The notes below the pieces were generated by a model, which ran no database searches, had not been told where the DNA came from, and was given only the letters and a program-made list of their open reading frames with translations. Positions 37,117 to 49,537 of a stretch of 64,000 bases of DNA are shown in pieces. This DNA is from Neobacillus niacini (GTDB lineage: Bacteria > Bacillota > Bacilli > Bacillales > Cytobacillaceae), in assembly GCF_000759675.1 (NCBI RefSeq), contig NZ_BAWM01000012.1, positions 1 through 64,000 of the forward strand, read 5' to 3'. Both the position numbers and the translations under genes were made by a program. Position 1 is the first letter of the stretch; every line of letters starts with the position of its first letter.

Positions 37117-37458
37117 TTATCCCTCCTTCTTTTCTGATAGAACGATTGTGATGTGGCTAGTGCGTTTAAGAATCTGGCTTGCACGGCCCATTGCGCGTGG
37201 ACGGAAACGTTTCAATGTTGGTCCTTCATCTACAAAAGCTTGAGTTACTACCAAGCTATTTACGTCCATTTCATAATTGTGCTCGGCATTTGCCATAGCA
37301 GATTTCAACACTTTTTCTACGATTGGAGAAGCAAACTTTGGAGTGTGATTTAAAATCGCCACCGCTTCACCAACTTGCTTTCCTCGAATTAGATCTACGA
37401 CTAGACGTGCTTTACGAGGAGCAATACGAACTGTTCTTGCAACAGCTTTAGCTTGCAT
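37117..37458 (-). CDS. rplV: 50S ribosomal protein L22
   Basis: 113 residues. The beta-hairpin ([18 protein letters not shown]) that reaches the exit tunnel is of wild-type form. 3 nt before rpsC. Confidence 0.98.
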   Translation of the reverse strand: MQAKAVARTVRIAPRKARLVVDLIRGKQVGEAVAILNHTPKFASPIVEKVLKSAMANAEHNYEMDVNSLVVTQAFVDEGPTLKRFRPRAMGRASQILKRTSHITIVLSEKKEG

Positions 37459-37475
37459 TTGGATGCCCTCCTCTC

Positions 37476-37754
37476 TTAACGTCTTGTTTTCTTATCATCA
37501 TTACCATGGCCTTTGTAAGCACGAGTTGGAGCAAATTCTCCAAGCTTGTGTCCTACCATGTCTTCAGTAACATATACAGGCACATGTTTGCGACCATCAT
37601 AAACAGCGATTGTATGGCCAATAAATTGTGGGAAGATCGTAGAACGACGTGACCAAGTTTTAACAACTTGCTTACCTTCAGTTTCATTTAACTTTTCGAT
37701 CTTAACCATTAAATGATCATCAACAAATGGTCCTTTTTTAAGGCTGCGACCCAT
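37476..37754 (-). CDS. rpsS: 30S ribosomal protein S19
   Basis: 92 residues, head protein partnering S13. [16 protein letters not shown] and [20 protein letters not shown] are diagnostic. Confidence 0.98.
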   Translation of the reverse strand: MGRSLKKGPFVDDHLMVKIEKLNETEGKQVVKTWSRRSTIFPQFIGHTIAVYDGRKHVPVYVTEDMVGHKLGEFAPTRAYKGHGNDDKKTRR

Positions 37755-37814
37755 GGATGAACCTCCCTTCGTGATTGTTCTACGGCTCTTTCTTTGAACC
37801 GTAGTTCAACCCCG

Positions 37815-38672
<858 letters not shown>

Positions 38673-38675
38673 TTA

Positions 38676-38960
38676 TTATGCTTCAAAGAATTCAATTTCT
38701 TTGCTATCAGCAGTTAATTTAACAATAGCTTTTCGACGTTTGTTTGTGTAACCACCGAATTTACCCATGCGCTTGAATTTACCTTTATAGTTCATGATGT
38801 TAACTTTTTCAACTTCAACGCCAAAGATTTCAACAATCGCATCTTTAACTTGAGTTTTATTAGCTCTCACATCAACTTCAAACGTATATTTCTTTTCAGC
38901 CATTAGGTCAGTAGAACGTTCAGTGATAACGGGGCGCTTAATGATATCGCGTGCATCCAT
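38676..38960 (-). CDS. rplW: 50S ribosomal protein L23
   Basis: 94 residues, exit-tunnel protein and docking site for trigger factor and SRP. Start overlaps the rplD stop by one base (TAATG). Confidence 0.97.
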   Translation of the reverse strand: MDARDIIKRPVITERSTDLMAEKKYTFEVDVRANKTQVKDAIVEIFGVEVEKVNIMNYKGKFKRMGKFGGYTNKRRKAIVKLTADSKEIEFFEA

Positions 38961-39583
38961 TATGCAAGCACCTCCTCTACTTTTTCAACTGCAGCTTTCG
39001 TCATGATTAACTTATCATGATTTACTACATCCAATACATTGATTCCATCAGCAGTTACAACTGTTACACCAGGAATATTACGAGCAGAAAGTGCTACATT
39101 TTCATCAAGGTCAGCAGTAACGATAAGTGCTTTCTTCTCAACAGAAAGACCACCTAAAACTGTTTTGAAATCCTTTGTTTTCGGAGCATCGAAAGCAAGG
39201 CTTTCTAATACTAATACATTCTCTTCTAACACTTTAAAAGAAAGTGCAGATTTAATCGCTAAGCGACGTACCTTTTTAGGTAATTTGTAGCTGTAGCTGC
39301 GTGGTGTTGGACCGAATACAGTACCACCTCCGCGCCATTGTGGAGAACGGATAGACCCTTGACGAGCACGACCAGTTCCTTTTTGACGCCATGGTTTACG
39401 TCCACCGCCTCGTACTTCAGAACGAACTTTTACTTTATGAGTTCCTTGACGTAAAGAAGCTCTTTGCATAACAATCGCTTCAAATAATACGTGTTGGTTA
39501 GGCTCGATACCAAATACTGATTCATTAAGTTCGATTTCACCAACTTGTGATCCGTTTTGGTTAAACAATGAAACTTTAGGCAT
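38960..39583 (-). CDS. rplD: 50S ribosomal protein L4
   Basis: 207 residues. The extended loop ([19 protein letters not shown]) that reaches the tunnel is present and looks macrolide-sensitive. In E. coli L4 represses the S10 operon; control in bacilli is different. Confidence 0.98.
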   Translation of the reverse strand: MPKVSLFNQNGSQVGEIELNESVFGIEPNQHVLFEAIVMQRASLRQGTHKVKVRSEVRGGGRKPWRQKGTGRARQGSIRSPQWRGGGTVFGPTPRSYSYKLPKKVRRLAIKSALSFKVLEENVLVLESLAFDAPKTKDFKTVLGGLSVEKKALIVTADLDENVALSARNIPGVTVVTADGINVLDVVNHDKLIMTKAAVEKVEEVLA

Positions 39584-39612
39584 TCTTTTGCTCCTCCTTT
39601 CTTATGAAGATA

Positions 39613-40239
39613 TTACGCTTTTACCGCACTTTTAATCTTTAATAATGCTTTTTTAGGTCCTGGAACGTTACCTTTAATTAATAGTAAGTTACGCTCAACA
39701 TCAACCTTAATGATTTCAAGATTTTGAACAGTAATTTGCTCTCCACCCATGCGACCAGGTAATAATTTACCTTTGAATACACGGTTTGGAGCTACAGGTC
39801 CCATTGAACCAGGACGACGGTGATAACGTGAACCGTGAGCCATTGGGCCGCGTGATTGTCCGTGACGCTTGATTACGCCTTGGAAACCTTTACCCTTTGA
39901 GATTCCTGTTACATCTACTACATCGCCAGCAGCGAAAATATCAACTTTGACTTCTTGACCAACTTCATATCCTATTACGTCAACTCCGCTGAATTCGCGA
40001 ATGAAGCGCTTAGGAGCAGTGTTTGCTTTAGCAACATGGCCTTTTTCTGGTTTGTTAGCTAACTTCTCACGCTTATCTTCAAAACCTACTTGAATAGCTT
40101 CATAGCCGTCGCTTTCAACTGATTTCTTTTGAAGAACTACGTTTTGAGCAGCTTCAACTACAGTTACGGGGATTAAGTTGCCGTTTTCTGCAAATACTTG
40201 AGTCATACCAATCTTTCTTCCTAAGATTCCTTTGGTCAT
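39613..40239 (-). CDS. rplC: 50S ribosomal protein L3
   Basis: 208 residues: [14 protein letters not shown] at the N-terminus and [24 protein letters not shown] loop (here [19 protein letters not shown]) near the peptidyl transferase centre. 40 nt after rpsJ. Confidence 0.98.
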   Translation of the reverse strand: MTKGILGRKIGMTQVFAENGNLIPVTVVEAAQNVVLQKKSVESDGYEAIQVGFEDKREKLANKPEKGHVAKANTAPKRFIREFSGVDVIGYEVGQEVKVDIFAAGDVVDVTGISKGKGFQGVIKRHGQSRGPMAHGSRYHRRPGSMGPVAPNRVFKGKLLPGRMGGEQITVQNLEIIKVDVERNLLLIKGNVPGPKKALLKIKSAVKA

Positions 40240-40279
40240 TTAAGTCACACCTCCTGATAATTTGTTTATTTATTCTTTA

Positions 40280-40609
<330 letters not shown>

Positions 40610-40722
40610 CTATTTTAAAAATAGACATTCTCAGTGAAAATTTCCCACACACTCGCCATGGCAAAGCGGCCGGGTGTGTCAGCAACCTTTCACATCATCG
40701 CAGTCAAAGACCAACATTGTCT

Positions 40723-40751
40723 ATTATACATAAAACATTAGGCAAACGCAA
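40723..40751 (-). promoter_or_regulatory. S10 operon promoter, proximal
   Basis: -35 TTGCGT (40746-40751), 17-nt spacer, -10 TATAAT (40723-40728). Transcripts would start about 130 nt before rpsJ. A further upstream promoter is described separately. Confidence 0.75.
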
Positions 40752-40797
40752 CATTTTTTATTATTTTCTTTTTTGTTACGTTTAGCACACTTTTATT

Positions 40798-40826
40798 ATT
40801 ATAGCGACCAGTCTATTCAATTTCAA
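40798..40826 (-). promoter_or_regulatory. S10 operon promoter, distal
   Basis: -35 TTGAAA (40821-40826), 17-nt spacer, -10 TATAAT (40798-40803), immediately downstream of the tuf terminator. Confidence 0.7.
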
Positions 40827-40923
40827 TAGAAAAAGTCATTCTCCAAAAATAACCTAATTTCAGATGTATTATTAGATAATTCTACATGTTCTATTTATAT
40901 AGAAGAAACTCGTATTTTTACAT

Positions 40924-40959
40924 AAAAAAAGCAGCCGGATCGTCATCCAGCTGCTTTTA
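40924..40959 (-). terminator. Terminator after tuf
   Basis: Minus-strand AAAAGCAGCTGGATG...CGGCTGCTTTTTTT hairpin, 10 nt after the tuf stop. It separates the str operon from the S10 operon. Confidence 0.88.
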
Positions 40960-40969
40960 GTAAAATATA

Positions 40970-42157
40970 TTATTCAGTGATTGTTGTGATTGAACCTGAA
41001 CCTACAGTACGTCCGCCTTCACGGATAGAAAACTTTGTACCTTCTTCGATTGCTACTGGAGCAATAAGTTCAACGATCATTTCGATGTGGTCGCCAGGCA
41101 TAACCATTTCTACGCCTTCTGGAAGATTACAAATACCTGTAATATCAGAAGTACGGAAATAGAATTGTGGACGGTAGTTTGTGAAGAATGGAGTATGACG
41201 TCCACCTTCTTCTTTTGATAATACATAAACTTGTGCTTTGAACTTTGAGTGTGGAGTGATTGATTTCGGCTTAGCCAAAACTTGACCACGCTCGATTTCT
41301 TCACGTGCTACACCACGAAGTAATGCACCGATATTGTCTCCAGCTTCAGCAAAGTCAAGAAGCTTACGGAACATTTCTACACCAGTTACAGTTGTAGATT
41401 TTGGCTCTTCAGTGAAACCTACGATTTCAACAACGTCACCAACTTTAACTACTCCACGCTCTACACGTCCAGTAGCAACTGTTCCACGACCAGTGATTGA
41501 GAATACATCCTCAACTGGCATCATGAAAGGCTTTTCAGTGTCACGAGCCGGTGTTGGAATCCATTCATCAACTGCGTTCATAAGTTCAAAGATTTTTTCT
41601 TCCCATGCTGAATCGCCTTCTAATGCTTTAAGAGCAGAACCTTTGATAACTGGAGTGTCATCACCTGGGAAGTCGTATTCTGATAATAGATCACGAATTT
41701 CCATTTCTACTAATTCAAGAAGTTCTTCGTCATCAACCATATCACACTTGTTCATGAATACAACTAGGTATGGAACACCTACTTGGCGTGAAAGAAGAAT
41801 GTGCTCACGAGTTTGTGGCATTGGACCATCAGTTGCAGAAACAACTAGGATACCGCCGTCCATTTGTGCTGCACCAGTGATCATGTTTTTAACATAGTCA
41901 GCGTGTCCTGGGCAGTCAACGTGTGCATAGTGACGAGTATCAGTTTCATACTCAACGTGTGCAGTTGAGATTGTGATTCCACGTTCTTTTTCTTCTGGAG
42001 CACCATCAATTTGATCATATGCACGTGCTTCTGCTTTACCTGATTTAGCAAGTACAGAAGTGATTGCAGCAGTTAAAGTTGTTTTACCGTGGTCAACGTG
42101 ACCAATTGTACCAATGTTAACGTGTGGTTTTGAACGGTCGAATTTAGCTTTACCCAT
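40970..42157 (-). CDS. tuf: Elongation factor Tu
   Basis: 395 residues. GTPase motifs [23 protein letters not shown]; delivers aminoacyl-tRNA to the A site. Start ATG 42157 follows AAAGGAGG. The only tuf copy in the window; an inverted repeat lies between fusA and tuf. Confidence 0.98.
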   Translation of the reverse strand: MGKAKFDRSKPHVNIGTIGHVDHGKTTLTAAITSVLAKSGKAEARAYDQIDGAPEEKERGITISTAHVEYETDTRHYAHVDCPGHADYVKNMITGAAQMDGGILVVSATDGPMPQTREHILLSRQVGVPYLVVFMNKCDMVDDEELLELVEMEIRDLLSEYDFPGDDTPVIKGSALKALEGDSAWEEKIFELMNAVDEWIPTPARDTEKPFMMPVEDVFSITGRGTVATGRVERGVVKVGDVVEIVGFTEEPKSTTVTGVEMFRKLLDFAEAGDNIGALLRGVAREEIERGQVLAKPKSITPHSKFKAQVYVLSKEEGGRHTPFFTNYRPQFYFRTSDITGICNLPEGVEMVMPGDHIEMIVELIAPVAIEEGTKFSIREGGRTVGSGSITTITE

Positions 42158-42199
42158 TAGGAAAATCCTCCTTTAATATAAAAAAGTTAAGTATATTTT

Positions 42200-42242
42200 A
42201 TGGAAACTGTAAACAGGGTTATCCTATTTTCACAGTTTCCAT
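42200..42242 (-). other. Inverted repeat between fusA and tuf
   Basis: 11-bp perfect arms ATGGAAACTGT / ACAGTTTCCAT with a 21-nt loop, no T-run after it. Could be an mRNA processing or stability element upstream of tuf. Confidence 0.5.
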
Positions 42243-42284
42243 GGTTACATAAGTAGTTATACTTTATTAAAAGGTGAAAATCAA

Positions 42285-44366
42285 TTATTCACCTTTATTT
42301 TTTTTGATAATTTCTTCAGAAACTGATTTTGGTACTTCTTCGTAGTGATCGAAGTGCATGGAGAATACTCCACGTCCTTGAGTACTAGAACGAAGTGCAG
42401 TTGCATAACCAAACATCTCTGAAAGTGGAACCTGTGCACGAACTACTTGTGCATTACCGCGTGCTTCCATACCTTCAACACGGCCGCGACGAGCAGTGAT
42501 TTGTCCCATGATATCCCCTAAATATTCTTCAGGGATAACAACTTCAACCCTCATCATAGGTTCAAGGATTACTGGCTTACACTTAGACGCTGCATTTTTA
42601 AGCGCCATTGAAGCCGCAATCTTAAACGCCATTTCAGATGAATCGACATCATGGTAAGAACCATCGAACAATCTAGCTTTAATATCTACTAATGGATATC
42701 CAGCAAGAACTCCACGATCAAGGGCATCTTCAAGTCCAGCTTGAACTGCAGGGATGTATTCACGAGGAACAACACCACCAACAATGCCGTTAACGAATTC
42801 GAATCCTTTACCTTCTTCATTAGGTGAGAATTCAATCCAAACGTGTCCGTATTGTCCACGACCACCGGATTGACGTGCGAACTTACCTTCTACTTGTGCA
42901 GAATCACGGAAAGTTTCACGGTAGGCAACCTGAGGTGCACCTACGTTTGCTTCTACCTTGAATTCACGACGCATACGATCTACTAAGATATCAAGATGAA
43001 GCTCACCCATACCCGCGATGATAACTTGTCCAGTTTCCTGGTCAGTATGTGCACGGAATGTTGGGTCTTCTTCTTGAAGCTTTTGCAGTGCAGTTGTCAT
43101 TTTATCTTGGTCTGCTTTTGATTTTGGTTCAACAGAAAGTTGAATTACTGGTTCAGGGAAATTCATAGACTCAAGAATAACTAGATTCTTGTCATCACAA
43201 AGCGTGTCACCAGTAGTTGTATCTTTCAATCCTACAGCAGCAGCAATGTCACCAGCGAAAACTTTTGAGATTTCTTGACGGCTGTTTGCATGCATTTGCA
43301 GGATACGTCCAACACGTTCACGTTTTCCTTTAGTAGAGTTCTGAACATAAGATCCAGATTCTAAAGTACCAGAGTAAACACGGAAGAACGTTAATTTACC
43401 AACATAAGGGTCTGTCATAACTTTAAATGCAAGAGCTGAAAACGGCTCTTCATCACTTGAATGACGTTCAAGGATTTCATCATCATCATCCGGAGCATGA
43501 CCCTTGATTGCAGGTACATCTAATGGAGATGGAAGATAATCAATAACAGCATCTAACATTAACTGAACACCTTTGTTTTTGAAAGCAGATCCACAAATAA
43601 CAGGGTAGAATTCTACATTAACAGTACCTTTACGAATAGCTGCTTTTAGCTCTTCTTTAGTGATTTCTTCACCGCCAAGGTATTTTTCTGTCAACTCTTC
43701 ATCTAGTTCTGCTACTGCTTCAACTAACTTTTCACGCCACTCTTCAGCCAGTTCGCGGTATTCTTCAGGAATTTCACCTACGACAATATCAGTACCTAAG
43801 TCATTACTGTAGAATACAGCATTCATTTCCACAAGGTCAATGATTGCAGAAAACTGGTCTTCAGCTCCGATTGGTAACTGAATTGGGTGGGCATTCGCTT
43901 GCAAACGTTCATGTAAAGTCTTTACAGAATACAAGAAGTCTGCACCGATTTTGTCCATTTTGTTTACAAATACTACACGTGGTACACCGTAAGTTGTTGC
44001 TTGACGCCAAACTGTTTCAGTTTGAGGTTCAACACCAGACTGCGCATCAAGTACAGCTACCGCGCCATCAAGTACACGAAGTGAACGTTCAACCTCAACT
44101 GTGAAGTCTACGTGCCCAGGTGTATCGATGATGTTTACGCGATGACCTTTCCATTGTGCAGTTGTTGCTGCGGATGTAATAGTGATTCCTCGTTCTTGTT
44201 CTTGCTCCATCCAGTCCATCTGAGAAGCACCTTCATGTGTTTCACCGATTTTATGAATCTTACCAGTGTAATAAAGGACACGCTCAGTGGTCGTCGTTTT
44301 ACCGGCATCGATGTGTGCCATGATGCCGATATTACGAGTGTTTGCTAAGGAGAACTCTCTTGCCAT
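42285..44366 (-). CDS. fusA: Elongation factor G
   Basis: 693-residue translocation GTPase: [30 protein letters not shown], then domains II-V ([17 protein letters not shown] region in domain IV). Length is normal for Firmicutes. 47 nt after rpsG, in the str operon. Confidence 0.98.
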   Translation of the reverse strand: MAREFSLANTRNIGIMAHIDAGKTTTTERVLYYTGKIHKIGETHEGASQMDWMEQEQERGITITSAATTAQWKGHRVNIIDTPGHVDFTVEVERSLRVLDGAVAVLDAQSGVEPQTETVWRQATTYGVPRVVFVNKMDKIGADFLYSVKTLHERLQANAHPIQLPIGAEDQFSAIIDLVEMNAVFYSNDLGTDIVVGEIPEEYRELAEEWREKLVEAVAELDEELTEKYLGGEEITKEELKAAIRKGTVNVEFYPVICGSAFKNKGVQLMLDAVIDYLPSPLDVPAIKGHAPDDDDEILERHSSDEEPFSALAFKVMTDPYVGKLTFFRVYSGTLESGSYVQNSTKGKRERVGRILQMHANSRQEISKVFAGDIAAAVGLKDTTTGDTLCDDKNLVILESMNFPEPVIQLSVEPKSKADQDKMTTALQKLQEEDPTFRAHTDQETGQVIIAGMGELHLDILVDRMRREFKVEANVGAPQVAYRETFRDSAQVEGKFARQSGGRGQYGHVWIEFSPNEEGKGFEFVNGIVGGVVPREYIPAVQAGLEDALDRGVLAGYPLVDIKARLFDGSYHDVDSSEMAFKIAASMALKNAASKCKPVILEPMMRVEVVIPEEYLGDIMGQITARRGRVEGMEARGNAQVVRAQVPLSEMFGYATALRSSTQGRGVFSMHFDHYEEVPKSVSEEIIKKNKGE

Positions 44367-44413
44367 GGGTCTTTCTCCTTCCTAGTATGAAAGTTTTTAT
44401 ATTAAAGGTAATT

Positions 44414-44884
44414 CTACCAACGATAGTGAGCAAACGCTTTGTTTGCTTCTGCCATTTTGTGAGTATCTTCACGCTTTTTAACTGATGCACCAGTGCTGTT
44501 TGCTGCATCCATGATTTCGTTTGCTAAACGCTCTTCCATCGTTTTTTCACCGCGAAGACGCGCATAGTTTACTAACCAACGAAGACCAAGAGTAGTACGA
44601 CGATCAGGACGTACCTCAACTGGTACTTGGTAGTTTGCTCCACCTACACGGCGAGCTCTTACCTCTAGTACTGGCATGATATTCTTCATAGCTGCTTCGA
44701 AAATTTCCATTGGCTCTTTACCAGAGCGTTCACGGATTGTTTCAAATGCAGAGTAAAGAATTTCTTGTGATTTACCTCTTTTACCGTCAACCATCATTTT
44801 GTTGATTAGACGAGTAACTAATTTAGAATTGTAAAGTGGATCTGGTAACACGTCTCTTTTTGCTACAGGACCTTTACGTGGCAT
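44414..44884 (-). CDS. rpsG: 30S ribosomal protein S7
   Basis: 156 residues, organiser of the 30S head. [20 protein letters not shown] and [19 protein letters not shown] are diagnostic. Confidence 0.98.
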   Translation of the reverse strand: MPRKGPVAKRDVLPDPLYNSKLVTRLINKMMVDGKRGKSQEILYSAFETIRERSGKEPMEIFEAAMKNIMPVLEVRARRVGGANYQVPVEVRPDRRTTLGLRWLVNYARLRGEKTMEERLANEIMDAANSTGASVKKREDTHKMAEANKAFAHYRW

Positions 44885-44926
44885 TTAATTTCCTCCTTTC
44901 AAACAAGCTTTCTATTTAAACTGTGA

Positions 44927-45397
<471 letters not shown>

Positions 45398-45452
45398 TCA
45401 TTTTTGTGCAAAAACAAAGTTTTTGCAGATCATCTATCTACAAAAACAGTTT

Positions 45453-45701
45453 TTAACGGATAATTGCAACAGTTGAAGCACCAACTTCTATTCCACATGC
45501 TTTCCCGAGTTTTTTCATCGAGTCAACATAGATAATTGGGATGTTCAATTCTTGAGCTAGTTTCACTACCGCAGCTGTTACTTTCGTTTCAGCATCACTT
45601 GCAATGATCAGCTCATTTGCTGTTCCATCCTTCAGTGCTTTTACCGTTTGTTTTGTTCCTATAACAATCTTAGTTGCCTGTAATACTTTTTCATAAGACA
45701 T
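45453..45701 (-). CDS. rplGB: L7Ae/L30e-type RNA-binding protein (YbxF-like)
   Basis: 82 residues of the L7Ae fold, with the [18 protein letters not shown] and [21 protein letters not shown] segments (here [17 protein letters not shown]). B. subtilis YbxF binds kink-turn RNA in vitro; its ribosomal status is debated. It sits between rpoC and rpsL as in B. subtilis. Start ATG 45701 follows GGAGG. Confidence 0.9.
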   Translation of the reverse strand: MSYEKVLQATKIVIGTKQTVKALKDGTANELIIASDAETKVTAAVVKLAQELNIPIIYVDSMKKLGKACGIEVGASTVAIIR

Positions 45702-45821
45702 TTATCATATCCTCCAAAGTATCAGTGAATAGGAGCACCTTTGATATATTACCATCTTATAAAAAAGATGTCAACAACAGTTTCATTTTTTATTTTGATT
45801 ATGCACTTTAAGTTATTCTTT

Positions 45822-45857
45822 AAAATGCGGTACTCGCTTGTTAGCGTGTACCGCATC
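45822..45857 (-). terminator. Terminator after rpoC
   Basis: Minus-strand ATGCGGTAC...GTACCGCATTTT hairpin with an inner GC pairing, 10 nt after the rpoC stop. Confidence 0.85.
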
Positions 45858-45867
45858 ATGTTTACTT

Positions 45868-48800
45868 TTAGTCAATTGCAACAGTTTCTTCGGAGGTTGT
45901 GTCCCTTAAAACAGGCTCTGCTTTGCGGTAGCGCTGCATTCCTGTTCCTGCTGGAACAAGTTTACCGATGATAACATTCTCTTTTAAGCCGAGTAGTTCA
46001 TCGCGTTTACCCTTAATCGCAGCATCCGTAAGAACTCTAGTTGTTTCTTGGAAGGATGCAGCTGACAAGAATGAATCAGTTTCAAGTGACGCTTTCGTAA
46101 TACCGAGTAATACTGGACGTCCAGTAGCAGGTAATTTGCCGCTTAACAATGCTTTTTCATTTGCATCTGTGAATTGGTGAATATCAAGGAGTGTACCAGG
46201 AAGTACATCTGTTTCACCTGCATCACTAACACGAACCTTACGCATCATTTGACGAACCATTACCTCTACGTGTTTATCACCGATTTCAACACCCTGCATA
46301 CGGTAAACCTTTTGGACTTCACGTAACAAGTACTCTTGAACAGCCGTTACATCTTTTACTTTAATTAACTCTTTAGGGTCTATTGAACCTTCCGTTAATT
46401 CCTCACCACGGGCAACTTGATCATTAACCGCAACTTTCAGGCGTGCTGTATATGGAGCATTATAAGTACGTGATTCAATCTCACCTTGAACAATAATTTC
46501 ATGCTGGCGATCACGACCTTCATTAATACCAACAACCACACCATCAATTTCAGAAATAACCGCAACCCCTTTAGGATTACGCGCTTCGAATATTTCTTGA
46601 ATACGCGGTAAACCTTGAGTGATATCGTCTCCTGCAACACCGCCTGTATGGAATGTACGCATTGTTAACTGTGTACCAGGTTCACCAATTGATTGGGCTG
46701 CAATAATACCAACTGCTTCCCCAACTTCAACTTCTTGACCTGTAGCCAAGTTACGGCCATAACACTTCTTACATACACCATGACGGGTATTACATGTAAA
46801 AGCAGAGCGAATTTTAACTTCTTCAATTCCTGCACCTACAATTGTTTCAGAAAGATCCTCAGTGATAAGTCCATTTTCAGGTACTAGCACTTCATTCGTT
46901 TCAGGATGTCTAATTGGGTTACGAGCATGTCGACCAATTAAGCGTTCATCCAATCCTTCGATAACCTCTGTACCGTCTTTCAATGAACGGATTAATAAAC
47001 CACGGTCAGTTCCACAATCATCTTCACGGACAATAACATCTTGTGCTACGTCAACGAGACGTCGTGTTAAATAACCAGAGTCAGCCGTTTTCAATGCAGT
47101 GTCAGCAAGACCTTTACGAGCACCGTGTGTAGAAATAAAGTACTCTAATACTGTCAAACCTTCACGGAAACTTGACTTGATTGGTAATTCAATAATACGT
47201 CCAGCCGGGTTGGCCATCAATCCACGCATACCTGCTAACTGTGTAAAGTTAGATGCGTTACCACGGGCTCCTGAATCACTCATCATGAAAATTGGATTTG
47301 TTTTATTCAAGGATTTCATCAGCTTTCCTTGAATCGTATCCTTCGCAGCACTCCAGATAGCAATGACACGATCATAACGTTCGTCTTCCGTAATTAAACC
47401 ACGACGGAACTGCTTCATGACGTTATCAACTTTGCTTTGAGCCTCGTGAAGAATTTCTTGCTTTTCAGGTAATACGACGATATCAGAAACACCGACAGTA
47501 ATACCTGCTTTTGTAGAATATTTAAATCCTAAGTCCTTCATACGGTCTAGCATTTTAGACGTTTCAGTAATCTTGAATCGCTTAAATACTTCAGCAATAA
47601 TATTACCAAGGATTTTCTTCTTGAATGGATCTACTAATGGCATTTCTTTAATTCTTGCTGGAACATCTTCACCTTTTTCTACAAAATACTTTGCAGGTGT
47701 TTCAACTTCTAAGTTTTGTCTTGTAGGTTCGTTGATATATGGGAAAGATTTCGGAAGAATTTCATTAAAAATAAGTTTACCAACAGTAGTAATCAGTAGC
47801 TTATTGTTTTGTTCTTCCGTTAATGTTTCGTTCCCTAATGAACCAGCATGGACAGCAACACGGGTGTGCAGATGAACATAGCCATTTTGATAAGCGATTA
47901 ACGCTTCGTTGGTATCTTTAAAAATCATACCCTCTCCGACAACGCCTTCTCTTTCAAGAGTTAGGTAGTAGTTACCTAGTACCATATCCTGAGAAGGTGT
48001 AACAACTGGCTTGCCATCTTTAGGGTTCAAAATATTTTGGGCAGCTAGCATTAAAAGTCTAGCTTCTGCTTGCGCTTCAGATGAAAGTGGAACGTGAACA
48101 GCCATTTGGTCACCATCGAAGTCCGCGTTATATGCAGTACATACAAGTGGATGAAGGCGAATCGCTCTTCCTTCAACAAGTGTTGGTTCAAATGCCTGAA
48201 TTCCAAGTCTATGAAGTGTTGGGGCACGGTTTAATAAAACTGGGTGCTCACGAATTACATCTTCAAGCACATCCCATACTTCAGGAGACACTCTTTCAAT
48301 CTTACGTTTTGCAGATTTAATATTATGGGCTAATCCCTTTTCAACAAGTTCCTTCATAACGAAAGGCTTAAATAACTCAAGAGCCATTTCTTTTGGAAGA
48401 CCACATTGGTACATTTTTAGGTTCGGACCAACAACAATAACGGAACGGCCAGAATAGTCAACACGTTTTCCAAGTAAGTTTTGACGGAAACGACCTTGCT
48501 TTCCTTTTAGCATATGGGAAAGTGACTTTAACGGACGGTTACCCGGACCTGTTACTGGACGGCCGCGGCGGCCATTATCAATTAGTGCATCTACTGCTTC
48601 TTGAAGCATCCGCTTTTCGTTTTGAACGATAATGCTTGGTGCACCAAGATCCAACAACCGCTTTAGACGATTATTCCGATTGATTACTCGACGGTATAAA
48701 TCGTTTAAGTCAGATGTAGCGAATCTTCCTCCATCCAACTGTACCATTGGACGAAGTTCTGGCGGAATGACAGGAAGAACATCAAGAATCATCCAGGAAG

Positions 48801-49467
48801 GTTCATTTCCAGAGTTACGGAATGCTTCCAAAACTTCAAGGCGCTTAATCGCCCGAGTACGACGTTGACCTTGGGCTGATTTTAATTCTTCTTTTAATGC
48901 GTCAACCTCTTTATTTAAGTCGATATCAGAAAGAAGCTTTTTAATCGCTTCAGCACCCATGGCAGCTTGGAATTTATTTCCGTACTTTTCGCGGTATGCT
49001 CGATATTCTTTTTCTGATAAAAGTTGTTTCTTATCAAGAGCTGTATCCCCTGATTCAGTAACAACATAGGAAGCAAAGTAAATAATTTCTTCTAACGCCC
49101 TAGGGGACATATCTAAAACTAGTCCCATCCGGCTAGGGATTCCTTTAAAATACCAAATATGAGAAACAGGAGCAGCAAGCTCAATATGCCCCATACGTTC
49201 ACGACGAACCTTTGCACGTGTTACTTCAACACCGCATCGGTCACATACAACACCTTTGTAGCGGACACGTTTATATTTTCCACAGTGACATTCCCAATCC
49301 TTAGTTGGACCAAAAATTCTCTCACAGAATAAACCATCCTTTTCAGGCTTCAATGTACGATAGTTAATGGTTTCTGGCTTTTTTACTTCTCCAAATGACC
49401 AAGAACGAATTTTATCTGGTGATGCCAGACCGATCTTCATATACTCAAAATTATTAACATCCAGCAA
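45868..49467 (-). CDS. rpoC: RNA polymerase subunit beta'
   Basis: 1199 residues. Zinc-binding Cys60, Cys62, Cys75, Cys78; the catalytic NADFDGDQM (around residue 450) that holds the Mg ions; bridge helix and trigger loop ([16 protein letters not shown]). The start is TTG 49467 ([24 protein letters not shown] N-terminus) behind AGGGAGGTAGG. 70 nt after rpoB, with a long hairpin between. Confidence 0.98.
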   Translation of the reverse strand: MLDVNNFEYMKIGLASPDKIRSWSFGEVKKPETINYRTLKPEKDGLFCERIFGPTKDWECHCGKYKRVRYKGVVCDRCGVEVTRAKVRRERMGHIELAAPVSHIWYFKGIPSRMGLVLDMSPRALEEIIYFASYVVTESGDTALDKKQLLSEKEYRAYREKYGNKFQAAMGAEAIKKLLSDIDLNKEVDALKEELKSAQGQRRTRAIKRLEVLEAFRNSGNEPSWMILDVLPVIPPELRPMVQLDGGRFATSDLNDLYRRVINRNNRLKRLLDLGAPSIIVQNEKRMLQEAVDALIDNGRRGRPVTGPGNRPLKSLSHMLKGKQGRFRQNLLGKRVDYSGRSVIVVGPNLKMYQCGLPKEMALELFKPFVMKELVEKGLAHNIKSAKRKIERVSPEVWDVLEDVIREHPVLLNRAPTLHRLGIQAFEPTLVEGRAIRLHPLVCTAYNADFDGDQMAVHVPLSSEAQAEARLLMLAAQNILNPKDGKPVVTPSQDMVLGNYYLTLEREGVVGEGMIFKDTNEALIAYQNGYVHLHTRVAVHAGSLGNETLTEEQNNKLLITTVGKLIFNEILPKSFPYINEPTRQNLEVETPAKYFVEKGEDVPARIKEMPLVDPFKKKILGNIIAEVFKRFKITETSKMLDRMKDLGFKYSTKAGITVGVSDIVVLPEKQEILHEAQSKVDNVMKQFRRGLITEDERYDRVIAIWSAAKDTIQGKLMKSLNKTNPIFMMSDSGARGNASNFTQLAGMRGLMANPAGRIIELPIKSSFREGLTVLEYFISTHGARKGLADTALKTADSGYLTRRLVDVAQDVIVREDDCGTDRGLLIRSLKDGTEVIEGLDERLIGRHARNPIRHPETNEVLVPENGLITEDLSETIVGAGIEEVKIRSAFTCNTRHGVCKKCYGRNLATGQEVEVGEAVGIIAAQSIGEPGTQLTMRTFHTGGVAGDDITQGLPRIQEIFEARNPKGVAVISEIDGVVVGINEGRDRQHEIIVQGEIESRTYNAPYTARLKVAVNDQVARGEELTEGSIDPKELIKVKDVTAVQEYLLREVQKVYRMQGVEIGDKHVEVMVRQMMRKVRVSDAGETDVLPGTLLDIHQFTDANEKALLSGKLPATGRPVLLGITKASLETDSFLSAASFQETTRVLTDAAIKGKRDELLGLKENVIIGKLVPAGTGMQRYRKAEPVLRDTTSEETVAID

Positions 49468-49499
49468 GGGGCCTACCTCCCTTTCTATCTAGACAATCA

Positions 49500-49534
49500 T
49501 TAGCTGAAAGCGCGTCATGAGCGCTTTCAGCTAA
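49500..49534 (-). other. Perfect 14-bp hairpin between rpoB and rpoC
   Basis: TTAGCTGAAAGCGC and its exact complement GCGCTTTCAGCTAA with a 7-nt loop, starting 4 nt after the rpoB stop. No T-run follows, so it is not a typical terminator; it could be an RNase processing site or partial attenuator. Confidence 0.7.
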
Positions 49535-49537
49535 GTC

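Noticed and set aside
41334..41897. 187-codon plus-strand open frame opposite tuf
   Set aside because: It is antisense to a highly expressed, codon-biased gene, has Ser/Thr-rich low-complexity translation and no ribosome binding site.
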